The notes beneath the pieces are model-generated. The model saw only the letters and a program-made list of their open reading frames with translations. It did not search any database and was not told the DNA's origin. From Aureobasidium sp. EXF-3400 (taxonomy: Eukaryota; Ascomycota; Dothideomycetes; Dothideales; Saccotheciaceae), in the NCBI GenBank assembly GCA_024195585.1, contig SWBL01000209.1, positions 1 through 64,000 on the forward strand: a stretch of DNA of 64,000 nucleotides. Direction: 5' to 3'. Positions 1 through 9,939 of this stretch are shown here, one piece after another; positions within the stretch are counted from its first letter, which is position 1, and each line of letters begins with the position of its first letter. The position numbers were made by a program, and so were the translations under genes.

Positions 1-264
1 ACGTGGTCACCCACCGTAGTACTAATCTGCCGTTCAACTGCTTATGTATGGCAGAGCGGACGGGATGCCCAGTTTTCAGCTGACTGTGGCCGTACGTGTT
101 GAAAATGCTTCTTTTACGGATTGTATACTTCACTAATCAAGCATTGTGCCGAATGCACCACATCCAGGTAGACACGCTCGAAGCTTCTCGCTGATGTTGA
201 GACTAGATCGCAAACGTCTTCCCAAATCTTCGTTACATGATCCCTATCTCTAACCAGGTCTAGT
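1..264. other. window edge, no gene seen
   Basis: This is the 3' flank of the thioesterase gene. I see no open frame with coding character and no RNA gene. Confidence 0.5.
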
Positions 265-1307
265 CTAAAGCTTCGATTTCTTCACAGCAGCCTTCTTGGG
301 AGGTCTCAAAATAGAAGTCTGAGACATACTCGCAACCATCTTGCCCTTGCCGTCCCAAAGTCTTGCTTCCGAGAACGTCCTCGCTGCATCTCCAGCATAA
401 GTCTTCCACTCCCTCATATGGAAATCATTGATATTGATCTCTGGCGTCAAGAACCTAAGCGAAAACTCCAGAGTCGAGCAAGCACCAGATTCCGTCAGAG
501 GCATGCTCTGCAACACAAGAGGTTGGAAAGAGATACTCGCATCCAGCAGGAAAGCCAGAGAAGTGACGTTTTCAGCATGAGTGGACACTTGTTCGCGCAC
601 GCGAAGCCAGTCTGCTGATGAGCGGTCGGTGAGGGGGAGATGTTCTTGCGTGGTCTTGTGTCCTTTTGCAAAGCCCTGCAGTGTTTGTCCGTGTATGCTT
701 TGAGGTGTAAATCTCATATCGATCAACTCGCTCATCAGACTGAACAATTTATCATGTCTGTCGACATCGGCTTGGGTCAGAATTTTCTCTTCCACCATTG
801 TTTTCTTGCGTTCTGCTGGTGTCCAGGATTCGCTCACTGGCGAGTATTGCTTGCTGGGCGGTGCGGAGTATACCATAAATGACTCTGACTCGACCATATG
901 GAAGTCGACCAGAGCTACCAGACATACTCTCTCTTTACCGTCATCCTGCTTCTGGCAAACTTCGACAAATTTTGTTGTGAAAGTTTTGGTTGATCGGTAT
1001 GTTTTTGTGTTTACAAAAACGGGGCGGTCGGTCAGTGCCGGGCCCAGGAAGTTTCCGTTGACTGCATAGAGTCTGTGGTTTGAAGGGATATCATAACAGG
1101 CAGCTTGGGTTGCGACACCGATGGTATATCCTCCGAAAGCAATTGGAAGAGTGTTTCCCATTCGTGGTGGGTTGGACTTGCTCTTGAAGCCTGCCCCAAC
1201 GGTCTAGATTAGCATGATATTCGGTAGGTTTACGGCCGGACCTGACCGCTTCACGTACGGTTCTGCTCCACTTGTTCAAGCGCGAGTATCTCTTTGAGAG
1301 TCGCCAT
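265..1307 (-). CDS. peroxisomal acyl-CoA thioesterase II (TesB type)
   Basis: Hydrolyses acyl-CoA to free fatty acid and CoA, probably in peroxisomes. Two exons on the minus strand: 1307-1259 (starting MATLKEILALEQVEQN) and 1190-265, joined across a 68-nt intron (GTACGT donor, CAG acceptor). The join restores FKSKSNPPRMGNTLPIAFGG, the usual start of the double-hotdog TesB fold. The product is 324 residues, normal for the family. It ends in SKL, a canonical peroxisomal targeting signal 1, preceded by a Lys-rich stretch. A short model starting at the internal Met-Gly would lose the first strand of the fold, so I chose the ATG at 1307. It lies next to the nitrogen cluster but has no obvious role in it. 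Confidence 0.85.
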
Positions 1308-1551
1308 GTTTTGTTCGCCAGAGATCATCAATAATAATCTGTGTGTGAGCGAAAAAGGAGGCTTCAGGTTCAGCTCGCTGCTGCGATACGAATATTGTCG
1401 AGCCTCGGCCTCGGCCCGGGCACAGGCGCAGATTCGCGACGCCTGCCTCGGTGCAATTAATTGCTGCTGAAAAAAAGAGATAAAAGAATATATATCTATC
1501 GGATCACATATTTGAAATCTGCTTCGTATTATCGACTGATCTAACGTAATT

Positions 1552-3626
1552 CTATGACTGGAACCATTGCGAAAGTTCTCTGACCATCTCCAATGCTGCA
1601 GCATCCGTCATTTCCAAGCCATCGAAAGTGGTAAAATCGGGTGCAGTCGTCGTCCCATTCCTCTCCTCAGCACCAACCTCACAACTCGCATTTTGCAAAG
1701 CCTTCATAGTCGCCTCTGTCAAAGCATCAAACTCATCACGAAATCGTCTTATCCAAGGTGCACGCTCGCCCATGATCGCTAAGACACAGCTAGCTGCACG
1801 GATATCATTGCTGATGCTGAAAGACCAGTTGCTGCCTTTCCAAAGCGCATAAAGAAGAGTAATTCCAGAGACAAAAACAGTATGCACTGCGACAAAACTG
1901 TGCCCATACTCGGGTGTTTGATGGAGCCGTTTGTGAATCTGACAGACCTGTCCTGCTGCATCCACACATCTGCGGAAGAGCTCTGAGTTTGGTTCTAGTG
2001 TGGACAGGAAGGGCTGCAGAAGAAGCCGCACATCGCGGTGGAAGTGCAGCATGAGACGTTCGTGTTCGCTAGTTCCTAGATTCAGAGGTAAGTTCTGCCG
2101 CCACACATCGAGGTCTGCTATCAGGCGATACATCTTTGGCTGTAGGGCACTGGTTGTTCGATCAACCCGGTAGATCGTGCGCTGTATGCGAGCCTCGAAA
2201 GTTCGAAGCTGCGATAGCAGAATGAATTGAGTTAGATTTGTAGGCGGGTATGCTTCTTGCCCTGACGTCAGAGAACCAGGCACGTTGTTCGTGTTGAACC
2301 CTTGCATACAATCGCTATCGTTGATGCTCAATGGCAATGGCTGATCGATGTCGCAGTCAGACAGACTTATTGGCCTTCCTAGAGCACCAGCAAGGATGCT
2401 CTCAAGAGCATACACAGACCAAAACAAGCGACGTCGAAGCTGTGTTTCTAGCGGAGGCAAATTTCGTGTTGATGCCTCACGGTGCAGACCAATGTCAGTC
2501 ACTGTCCTCATAGCCAAACCTGTCAGATGCCAAAGCCCATTACGTGACTCTGAACGCAAGTGATACAGGATGAGAAGCACCAACGCCTGTAAATTGTCGA
2601 CCGGCGACGCTTCTCTTACGCTCGCCACGTGTTGCATTGCAGAGATGTAAAACTGCTCTGGTGGTGCATCTCTGTAGTTCTGATCTGTCAGACGCAGGTT
2701 CAAGGCACCTATGGAGTATACCATGTTTAGCACGAAAAGAGCAAACCCGTTCTCGTTGTATGCCGGAGAAGCAAAGCTGTTCAGGCCTTCAGACACTCCG
2801 TGAATTCTTTGACTGGTATTTTGACGACGGTGAATCTCCCAAAGGTCGGGCGGAAACAAAAATGGAAACCGTGGGTGTATGCGAACAAGATATGTGGTGA
2901 TCAACCGCGTACCCAGAGCATCTGATGTCGGCTTGGCAGGTTTTTGTAGCTCTTGCAAAGTGATCTTTCTGGTATCAGCGTTCGAATTGCGTCTGTCGCA
3001 ATCAGGACTAGGAGGTACGGGTACCCATAGAGCTTTGTTCCAGACTGTCGCTCGCACCAATCGTCCAAGATCGGTGGCCAATGCATAGCCTGACGAAGAG
3101 CCAACATACTCGCTGCCATTGCCAAGGGATAGTAAGCCCACGACGTCCGCAACATTAGGCTCCTGCCGCAAAGGAGATGCAAACACTTGAGTATTGCCGG
3201 CCCCATTGATCTCGATATCGGGTGTCAATGGTTGCTCAGCATTGACAGGAGACGACAGGTGGTTCGCGATCGTTGTCGGATCAGCACGCGTTTGCTGCGC
3301 CTCCATAGCCATGAGGCGTTGTTCGAGGTAAGCAACCTGGTCCTCGAGAGCACGAGTGTAAGAATCGCTCAACCTCTCCATCTCTGGTGGTTTGTTGCAG
3401 TCTTTGCCAGCCTTTGCACAGTTGGAGCATTGCGGATATGCATTGTCACACTATAGTAGATGTATGAGTTGTAACTAGCGGAAAGGGTGAGCCTGATCTC
3501 TCCTACCTTTTGTTTTCTGCTTTTGCACCTATCGCAAGCGGTCCGCTGTCTTTTTCTTGGATTGATAGCATCGTCAGTGTTAGGCGAGATGGTGCAATCT
3601 TGAGTGTTGAAATCGGAAGATGTCAT
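1552..3626 (-). CDS. Zn2Cys6 fungal transcription factor
   Basis: Likely pathway-specific regulator. Exon 1 is 3626-3507 and exon 2 is 3450-1552; the 56-nt intron (GTAGGA donor, ATAG acceptor) falls inside the zinc cluster. Splicing gives a 672-residue protein whose residues 31-58 read CDRCKSRKQKC, then six residues, CSNC, six residues, C: a complete C-X2-C-X6-C-X6-C-X2-C-X6-C binuclear cluster. A short linker and coiled-coil (LEDQVAYLEQRL) follow. The middle homology region (Fungal_trans domain) is recognisable from HPRFPFLFPP to RRRLFWSVYALE and LGRPISLSDCDID. The GAL4-like class normally binds CGG-containing repeats; two CGG-N4-CCG palindromes lie in the nearby divergent promoters. Assignment as regulator of the adjacent genes is inference from position. 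Confidence 0.85.
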
Positions 3627-4044
3627 GGTATGAGTGATAGGATGTGGCAGAGGCAAGGAATGGGTCCTGCCATCAAAGAATTATTGGAATAATACGAATG
3701 CATGCTTATCGGATTGAATTGTATTGGCAACGCGACCATTTGGACTGTCTGTTATCTGTGACTGTTGGGAAAGGAAGCAGCAGCCGGCCATCGGATAAGG
3801 CTTCGCGTTGGTACGGCCAGAAGTGGTGACGCGTTCCCACACGTCAACTTTTGGCCAGTTAAGGTGCAAGTCACGACCAAGGGGACGAGCTTTCAATCCA
3901 CCTCCGGAGCTCATATATTCAGACCAACATGATGAGAAAAAACTGTATCAGGTTCGATATCATTTCTCAAGATACTGCACTAATGATAAAAGCCAGATGT
4001 GACATGGGAAATATCGCATTATGTGAGTCTTGTATCAATGTTTC
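3627..4044. promoter_or_regulatory. promoter of the Zn2Cys6 gene / 3' flank of the hydrolase
   Basis: This 418-bp gap holds no credible coding frame. On the minus strand it carries a CGATAAG element (plus 3705-3711) and an AGATAA nearby, both fitting HGATAR, the binding core of AreA-type GATA factors. That suggests the regulator gene itself could be under nitrogen control (inference). Confidence 0.35.
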
Positions 4045-5136
4045 TCAGTTACCGCCAGTCTTCGACCCTGGCTTGTAAGGAAACTTGCCGCGATAATGGG
4101 TCGCGATTTCTCTTCGCGTGGTCACCCATACGCCTTCCTTCTCAGAGATATATTTCATGAACCTCCGAAGACTCTCTGACCTTCCTGGCTTTCCAACAAT
4201 CCTACTGTGCATCGGTATTGTCATCATTTTGCCACCTTCACGGTATAGACAGTCAAATGCATCTTTGAGATACTGCTCATAAGTTGCTCCGCTCGAGCTG
4301 ACAAAACCTGGACTCATGTGGAACTTTCCATCATTGCCTGGAGAAAGCCATCAGTATTTGAGCCTTAACCTAGAGGAAATGATACTTACAGTCGTAGTTG
4401 TACGGCATCATCAGCATACCCTCCTTCTCCTCATCTGGAAGCTGCTTCTCCCATGGCAGGTCAATCCAATACGGCGAATCTTCGTTGTAGACTTCGGACG
4501 TGTACAGCAACTTGTGGCCCATCTCCTTCCACATGAGAGGCAGTAAAGCGGCGGTGTTTGGGGTTCCTCTGCCGAAATAGGCTCCGCTTGGGAACTCTCC
4601 TGTGGCTGCTTCGAGAGTTTGACAGCTCTTCTTGATGTAAGCTTTGTCGTCCTCGAAGGAGTAGTCCCAGATATCGAGCCATCTGTAACCGTGTGCGCCG
4701 ATCTCATGGCCATCGCGTACGCAAGCCTTTGCAAAGAGAGGGTTCCTCTCCATTGCAACGGACACGGCCCAAAGAGTCATTTTCCATCCAAACTCTTTCA
4801 TGAGTCGATGGATACGCCAAGCGCCGCATCGACTTCCATACTCGAAGTCTTGCTCGCCATTGAGATGGCGGTGCTCTCTGCCACCTCCAGATGGTCCCTT
4901 CTCCCAGAGATACGCCTCGCTGGTTCCATCACCATCTAGGACGTTTCTTTCGCCACCTTCCTCATAGTTGAGGACAAACGACACGGCTATACGAGCACCA
5001 TCAGGCCATTGAGGATCGTGGCCTTCTTCGCCAAAGCCTTGTTACACTGTCAGCCTTTGTCCAAATGAGTGTACTGGTAGGATCTCTGACCTTCAAAGTC
5101 TCTCGGCAGTTGCAGAGATTCTTCGACGTGAACCAT
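4045..5136 (-). CDS. PuuE/allantoinase-like hydrolase (polysaccharide-deacetylase fold)
   Basis: Three exons: 5136-5091, 5037-4390 and 4337-4045, with introns of 53 and 52 nt, giving 328 residues. The protein matches the PuuE family: a start of the LPRDFEGFGEEGHDPQWP type, then RIAVSFVLNYEEGGERNVL, the HEIGAHGYRW metal/active-site segment near residue 126, PYWIDLP, YNYDCNDGKFH across the last intron, and SIVGKPGR-like SRIVGKPGRSESLRRF near the C-terminus. PuuE enzymes open the allantoin ring; relatives with the same fold are cyclic-imide hydrolases. The protein is not a secreted chitin deacetylase: there is no signal peptide. It is divergent from an amidase with a 595-bp shared promoter, which suggests the two act in sequence (ring opening, then amide hydrolysis). 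The exact substrate cannot be told from sequence. Confidence 0.85.
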
Positions 5137-5731
5137 GACGGGAATTATTATGTGTATTTTTCTGCTGACAGAACCTTGTGAACATGTGTTGTCAATTTAA
5201 TGCAAACAGAAATCGGAAAGGCACCAGCGGACACTGTGCTGGAAATATCGAGTCCAACTCCAGCTTATAATCCTGGCTGGAAGTCCGAAGCTGTCTGATT
5301 GACGCATGAACCGGCTGGCCGCCGACACAACATATTGTGGCACATCTATCTCCTTCTTATTCCGACTATATTTTGGCCTATCAATTAATGTCTCGCAGTT
5401 GGTGCAAGTGAGCAAGGTATAGTGCTTCTTATCGGATGCTTATCGGGTTTCTCGACCCCACCTCTCAGTCCCCACCTCCGCCTATCGCATCTCGGACCTC
5501 CGATGACTTGTCTCCGTGACTGTATCAGATATTCACAATCAACAAAGGTCGGGTATGAAGCAATTCGCATCTTGCGACCGGATCACGAGATATCAGTTGA
5601 TCATGGTCGAGCGTTGACATGACCCTGTATAAGGCACCTCGTTGGTTCCCGTGTATCGAACCACCTAGTCAGTCTGCCATTATTTTTCTCCATTAAGCGG
5701 CAGGACTGGTTCTGTGTGATAGAGCAGCACA
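5137..5731. promoter_or_regulatory. divergent promoter, hydrolase and amidase
   Basis: This is the 595-bp region between two divergent starts. It contains two CTTATCG elements 11 bp apart (5428-5434 and 5439-5445; CGATAAG on the other strand), a CTATCG at about 5482-5487, and a CGG-N4-CCG palindrome (CGGCTGGCCG) at 5312-5321. Closely spaced HGATAR pairs are the usual target of AreA-type nitrogen regulators, and CGG palindromes are the usual target of Zn2Cys6 factors. Binding is inferred only. Confidence 0.5.
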
Positions 5732-7384
5732 ATGTCCATATTTTCTCTCGATACCAAACAGGGCAACCCTGTAACGACAGAAACACTTGACGGCCTCTGC
5801 GGCCAATTAGGAGTTCGGATCGAAGAGCATGAGAAAGAAGACTATCGCCGTCTATTAGCTGTCTTCCACGATGCCAGCGAACAGCTGATGGGCATGGAAG
5901 GTAAAGATTATCCAAAGCAATTTCCAGGTAGTAATGCTAACCAGATGTCAGACTACATTCCTGCCGTGGACGAAGACAGGTTTACTAGAGAGCATATTCA
6001 CTTCCCTGAGAAGGGCGACAACACACACGGTGCTTGGGCATGGAGATGCACAGTTGTCGACAAGCAGTCAAAAGGCGGCAAGCTCCATGGCAAAACATTC
6101 GTCCTGAAAGACAATATTGCCTTGAAGGGAGTCCCAATGCTTCTTGGCACCAACTTCATCAAAGACTATACACCCGACTGCGACGCCACTGTTGCGACAA
6201 GGATTCTGGAAGCTGGTGGCATGATCATTGGAAAAGCAGTCTGCGAAAATATGTGCCACAGTGCCACAAGTCATTCTTCGGGAACTGGCGTGGTAGAGAA
6301 TCCGATCGCAAAAGGTTATAGTTCTGGTGGCAGCTCGAGCGGATCGGGTGTGCTTGTTGCTCTCGGTGAATGCGATGGAGCTATTGGAGCAGATCAAGGT
6401 GGTAGCATTCGCGTCCCGGCAGCCAATTGTGGCATTGTCGGGCTGAAGCCGACATTTGGACTGGTACCTTATACTGGCAGTGGCTCGAATGAGCCTACTA
6501 ACGATCACCTTGGTCCAATGACACGGACTGTGCTCGACAATGCCATATTCCTTGAGGCCATCGCTGGTAGCGACAACATCGATGATCGCTCATTTGCTGC
6601 ACCTCACCCGTCCAAGATACCAGCCTACAGTCAAATATCGAACCTGCCCATGGAGAGACCCCTAGCAGGAAAAAGACTTGCTATCATCAAGGAATCGCTA
6701 TCTTTGCCCGCTCTGGACAATCGTGTCATCGAAACCTTCAAAGCAGCCGTTACCGGATTTGAGGCACTAGGTGCAACTGTCGAAGAAGTCTCTATTCCGA
6801 TACATTCTAAAGGAGCAGCTATCTGGACTGGCATATCAAAAGTAGGAGGCTATCTCACAAAGACATCCGGCTCGTTCGGCAGACGAGGTCATTCGATGCT
6901 AACTCTCAACTCGAAATTGCATCCAATGGGTCAAGAAAACTGGGACAACGCATATGTCTCGACCAAGAACATCTATCTCAATGGCCTCTACGCTGTACAA
7001 AATTTCCCGCTTCTGTTAGCAAAAGCGACAAATCTATCGCGTCAACTTCGAGATGCTTATGATGCCGCCTTGGAGACGTATGATATCTTGCTCACTCCCA
7101 CGCTTCCGTATGTGGCGACTAGTCATGCCTCCCCAGACGCTACTCCGATTGAACAGATCACAAAACAGATCGGGTTGACAACGAATACTGCGCCTTTCAA
7201 TCAAAGTGGGCATCCTGTGTTAGCCATGCCTATCGGAATGTTGGAGGTTCTCGAAGGTCCAGGTGTAGAAGTGAAGGTGAAACTTCCTGTCAGTATGCAG
7301 GTGATAGGGAAATGGTGGGACGAGATGTCAGTGTATGAAACCGCGTACGCTTGGGAAAGGGCAAACGACTGGAGGGTGATGTAG
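5732..7384 (+). CDS. amidase (amidase-signature family)
   Basis: Intronless, 550 residues, a normal length for fungal amidases. The catalytic triad of the family is visible: Lys126 in VLKDNI, cis-Ser201 in the SSGGSSSGSG glycine/serine loop, and nucleophile Ser225 in GADQGGSIRVPA. The signature continues with NCGIVGLKPTFGLVPYTG. No signal peptide or peroxisomal signal is seen, so a cytosolic enzyme is expected. Amidase-signature enzymes cleave amides, carbamoyl groups and half-amides, releasing ammonia. Placed head-to-head with a PuuE-like ring-opening hydrolase, it could cleave the linear amide produced by that enzyme (inference). The start ATG gives a family-like helical N-terminus. Confidence 0.9.
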   Translation: MSIFSLDTKQGNPVTTETLDGLCGQLGVRIEEHEKEDYRRLLAVFHDASEQLMGMEGKDYPKQFPGSNANQMSDYIPAVDEDRFTREHIHFPEKGDNTHGAWAWRCTVVDKQSKGGKLHGKTFVLKDNIALKGVPMLLGTNFIKDYTPDCDATVATRILEAGGMIIGKAVCENMCHSATSHSSGTGVVENPIAKGYSSGGSSSGSGVLVALGECDGAIGADQGGSIRVPAANCGIVGLKPTFGLVPYTGSGSNEPTNDHLGPMTRTVLDNAIFLEAIAGSDNIDDRSFAAPHPSKIPAYSQISNLPMERPLAGKRLAIIKESLSLPALDNRVIETFKAAVTGFEALGATVEEVSIPIHSKGAAIWTGISKVGGYLTKTSGSFGRRGHSMLTLNSKLHPMGQENWDNAYVSTKNIYLNGLYAVQNFPLLLAKATNLSRQLRDAYDAALETYDILLTPTLPYVATSHASPDATPIEQITKQIGLTTNTAPFNQSGHPVLAMPIGMLEVLEGPGVEVKVKLPVSMQVIGKWWDEMSVYETAYAWERANDWRVM

Positions 7385-7656
7385 TTGATTTCGCAGGCTC
7401 CTTCTCAGATAGAGTAACCTTCAATATGATTGCCATCAAGCCTAGAGTGTCAGGGAATTAATCAGAAGCACCTAGGCGTGCTCTCGAATGGCTAGATGTT
7501 CCTGCTGGCCAATGAACATAGTCACCTCGAAAAAGAAACATATCACCCACACCAGAGCTTTTGAGTCTACAGTCGAAGCACAAAGAATTGTAAAGAAGTT
7601 TGGTTGTTCTCAGGCAGTACGTGTTTTTTTCTTGTAACGTATTGATACAAAACGTG

Positions 7657-9445
7657 CTATCGCTGTTCTTGTATTTGGATGCTCTTGACATCACCAGCCA
7701 CCTCGGACTGGGAGGCTCCATGAACAGATTGCCGAACGCCTCCTTTCTCAACCATATCGACAACAGTCTCGCTGGGTGTGGTTACTTGTAACTCATCAGG
7801 CCGCTGTAGTCCACGGTCCTTGATCAAAAGACACCCAACCAGACAGAGTCCCATAAACGGTACATTTATGATGAACACCGTTCTACTAGCCGTAGCATAG
7901 GCCTGCAGCACAGCCTGTATCTGCTGTGGCGAAGCTTCAAGAGCTTCGAAATCCGGTAGGTCGTAGGAAGACACAAAAGAAGAGAACTCTGGAGGCATGG
8001 CTTTCTTGAGAGAGTTCTGCAATGCGGCAGCGGATATGGCAAGCCCCACAGCGCCACCCAGACTGCGTAGGAAATTGCGGTTGGATATGACGACAGCTCG
8101 CTGTTCTTTGGAGCAATGGGCTTGCAGTGCAACTAGTGTTGGTTGGAATATCAAGCCTACTCCTGCGCCTTGCACGATCAATATAACTACGATGGCAGCT
8201 ATTGACGTGTTGAGGCCGAACATACAAGTCAGGCCGACTCCGATTGTCCAGAGAAAGAAGCCTAACCAGATCACTTCACCGTACCGCTCTCGTCTGGAGA
8301 TATACTGGCCGGAGAGAATTGACAATGTCATCTGTGCAGCGGTGATAGGCAGTACCAAAACAGCTGACATAATCGGTGACATGCGTCGTGCGTTCTGGAA
8401 GAACAGTGGAAGATAGTAGAGCTGCGAGTAGTAGACGATGCCAAAGAGGAAGTTCTGCAGGAGCAGCACACAGACAGGTTGATTTCTAAATAATGATACT
8501 GCCTAGATGTCAGCTTCCGCGATAGGTGGAGAGACAACCACAGTACTCAATAACTTACGAGGCATCATAGGAAGCACGGCAATCTTGTGCTCGACAAATA
8601 GGAACGCCAGAGCACAAATGCCTCCGATGACCAGCATCGAGATGACCATGCTGCTGTCCCAGGCAAAGTAGCTGCCGCCACCAGAAACAGGGATCAAGAT
8701 GAGCACGATCGCTGCTGATCCGAAGAGAATGCCCCAGTGATCGATCTTCTTTGCGACAGCTCTGAAATCCAACTTAGAAGAATCTTTCGATGGAGGCAGA
8801 ATGAAGAAGCATATCAAGCAGCAAATCGCAGCAAGCGGGCTGACTAGCCAGAAGAGGCCTCGCCAGGTGGACTGCTGTGCAAATGCTGCTGCGATAAAAG
8901 GGCCTACCATGTTACCCAGCCCCACACACGCACCCAAGATTCCTTGATATTTGCCACGCTCTTTGAGAGTAACGATATCGCTCACTATCATCATGGATAG
9001 ACTCGTGATACCACCGTTGGCAATACCAGCAAGAGCGCGGAAGATATAGAGCATAGTGGCATTCTGTGAGAATCCACAGAGCAGGTCACAGATTGCAAGC
9101 AGTATCAATGCCGAAAGAAACACAACCTTCCTTCCTGTGGTCATCTATCAGCATAATTCTATGTCAAGGTCACAGTTACTGACCAAACAGATCCGAGAGT
9201 CGTCCGAAGAGAACCTGGAAAACTGTGTTTGCAATGAGGGCAGATGTGCCAGCCCAAGAGATGGTATCGGCAGCATCTAGGTCCCGGGAGATGGTAGGAA
9301 GTATAACGCCGATGCCGTTCTGATCAACGAAACATATAAACAACGAGATTGCTAAGACACCAAACACGATGAGCAACTGTCTTTTCGGAAGCAGATTGGT
9401 TTGGTCGATAATTGATGCCTCCGCAGTGGCTTGTTTGTCGTGCAT
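7657..9445 (-). CDS. MFS transporter, DHA2-like (14-TM type)
   Basis: Three exons: 9445-9184, 9134-8559 and 8498-7657 (introns 49 and 60 nt), 559 residues. The first join rebuilds the MFS loop motif GRLSDLFGRKVVF; the second gives LPMMPLSLFRNQPV, typical of the middle of DHA2 proteins. The first helix contains FICFVDQNGIGVILPTIS, and the motif C-like region LGNMVGPFIAAAF is present. The C-terminal half has the usual FLFGIVYYSQLYYLPLFFQ helix. DHA2 members export drugs, organic acids or other small molecules by proton antiport. It is divergent from an NCS1 permease across a 494-bp promoter, so it may be the exporter of the same catabolic unit or a bystander. Confidence 0.88.
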
Positions 9446-9939
9446 GTCGATTAAATGGCTGGTGAGCAGAAGAGCTTGTCAAGAACCGACCATCAGCCAC
9501 TGCAAGTACTATTGCCATGATCTCTGAGTATCAAAGAAATGCATTTACACATAATGGCTAGTTTTCGGACGGCCGAAAATCTCTCGCACGAGGCGAGGTC
9601 GCCGGTTGTAGTGATCCGAGATCTTCTGAAATTTGTTATCTGATAGACTTTACACAAGTCGGTTTTGGCGGAAGGCGTGCATGATCGCTATTGCCTATCG
9701 GTTCCTAGGTGGAGTCGTTGTCGGATCTCCGACTAGGCGGGGCTCCTTCCTTATCCGCTTATCTTCAGGTCTTGTCTACCTACACAATCTTGCCGGCTGC
9801 AATCAATTCGACAAGGACGACGTTGGGCCAAACTGTCTCATGCAGACCGAGATATACTATCTTGCATGAGACGAAGATGCATATATGCCTTGTAATGGCG
9901 CCTCTGTCTTCGTTGTGAAGACATGACAATTTCGCAACC
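9446..9939. promoter_or_regulatory. divergent promoter, MFS transporter and NCS1 permease
   Basis: This 494-bp region contains a perfect 7+7 inverted repeat, TTTTCGG-ACGG-CCGAAAA (9562-9579), with a CGG-N4-CCG core; overlapping TTATC/TGATAG elements near 9637-9646; CCTATCG at 9694-9700; and CTTATCT at 9758-9764. The GATA elements fit HGATAR. The palindrome core resembles the one in the hydrolase/amidase promoter (CGGACGGCCG against CGGCTGGCCG). Confidence 0.5.

Noticed and set aside
4370..4984. Reading the PuuE-like gene as a secreted chitin deacetylase
   Set aside because: No signal peptide; the conserved segments (YEEGGERNVL, HEIGAHGYRW, GKPGR) fit the PuuE group rather than chitin deacetylases.
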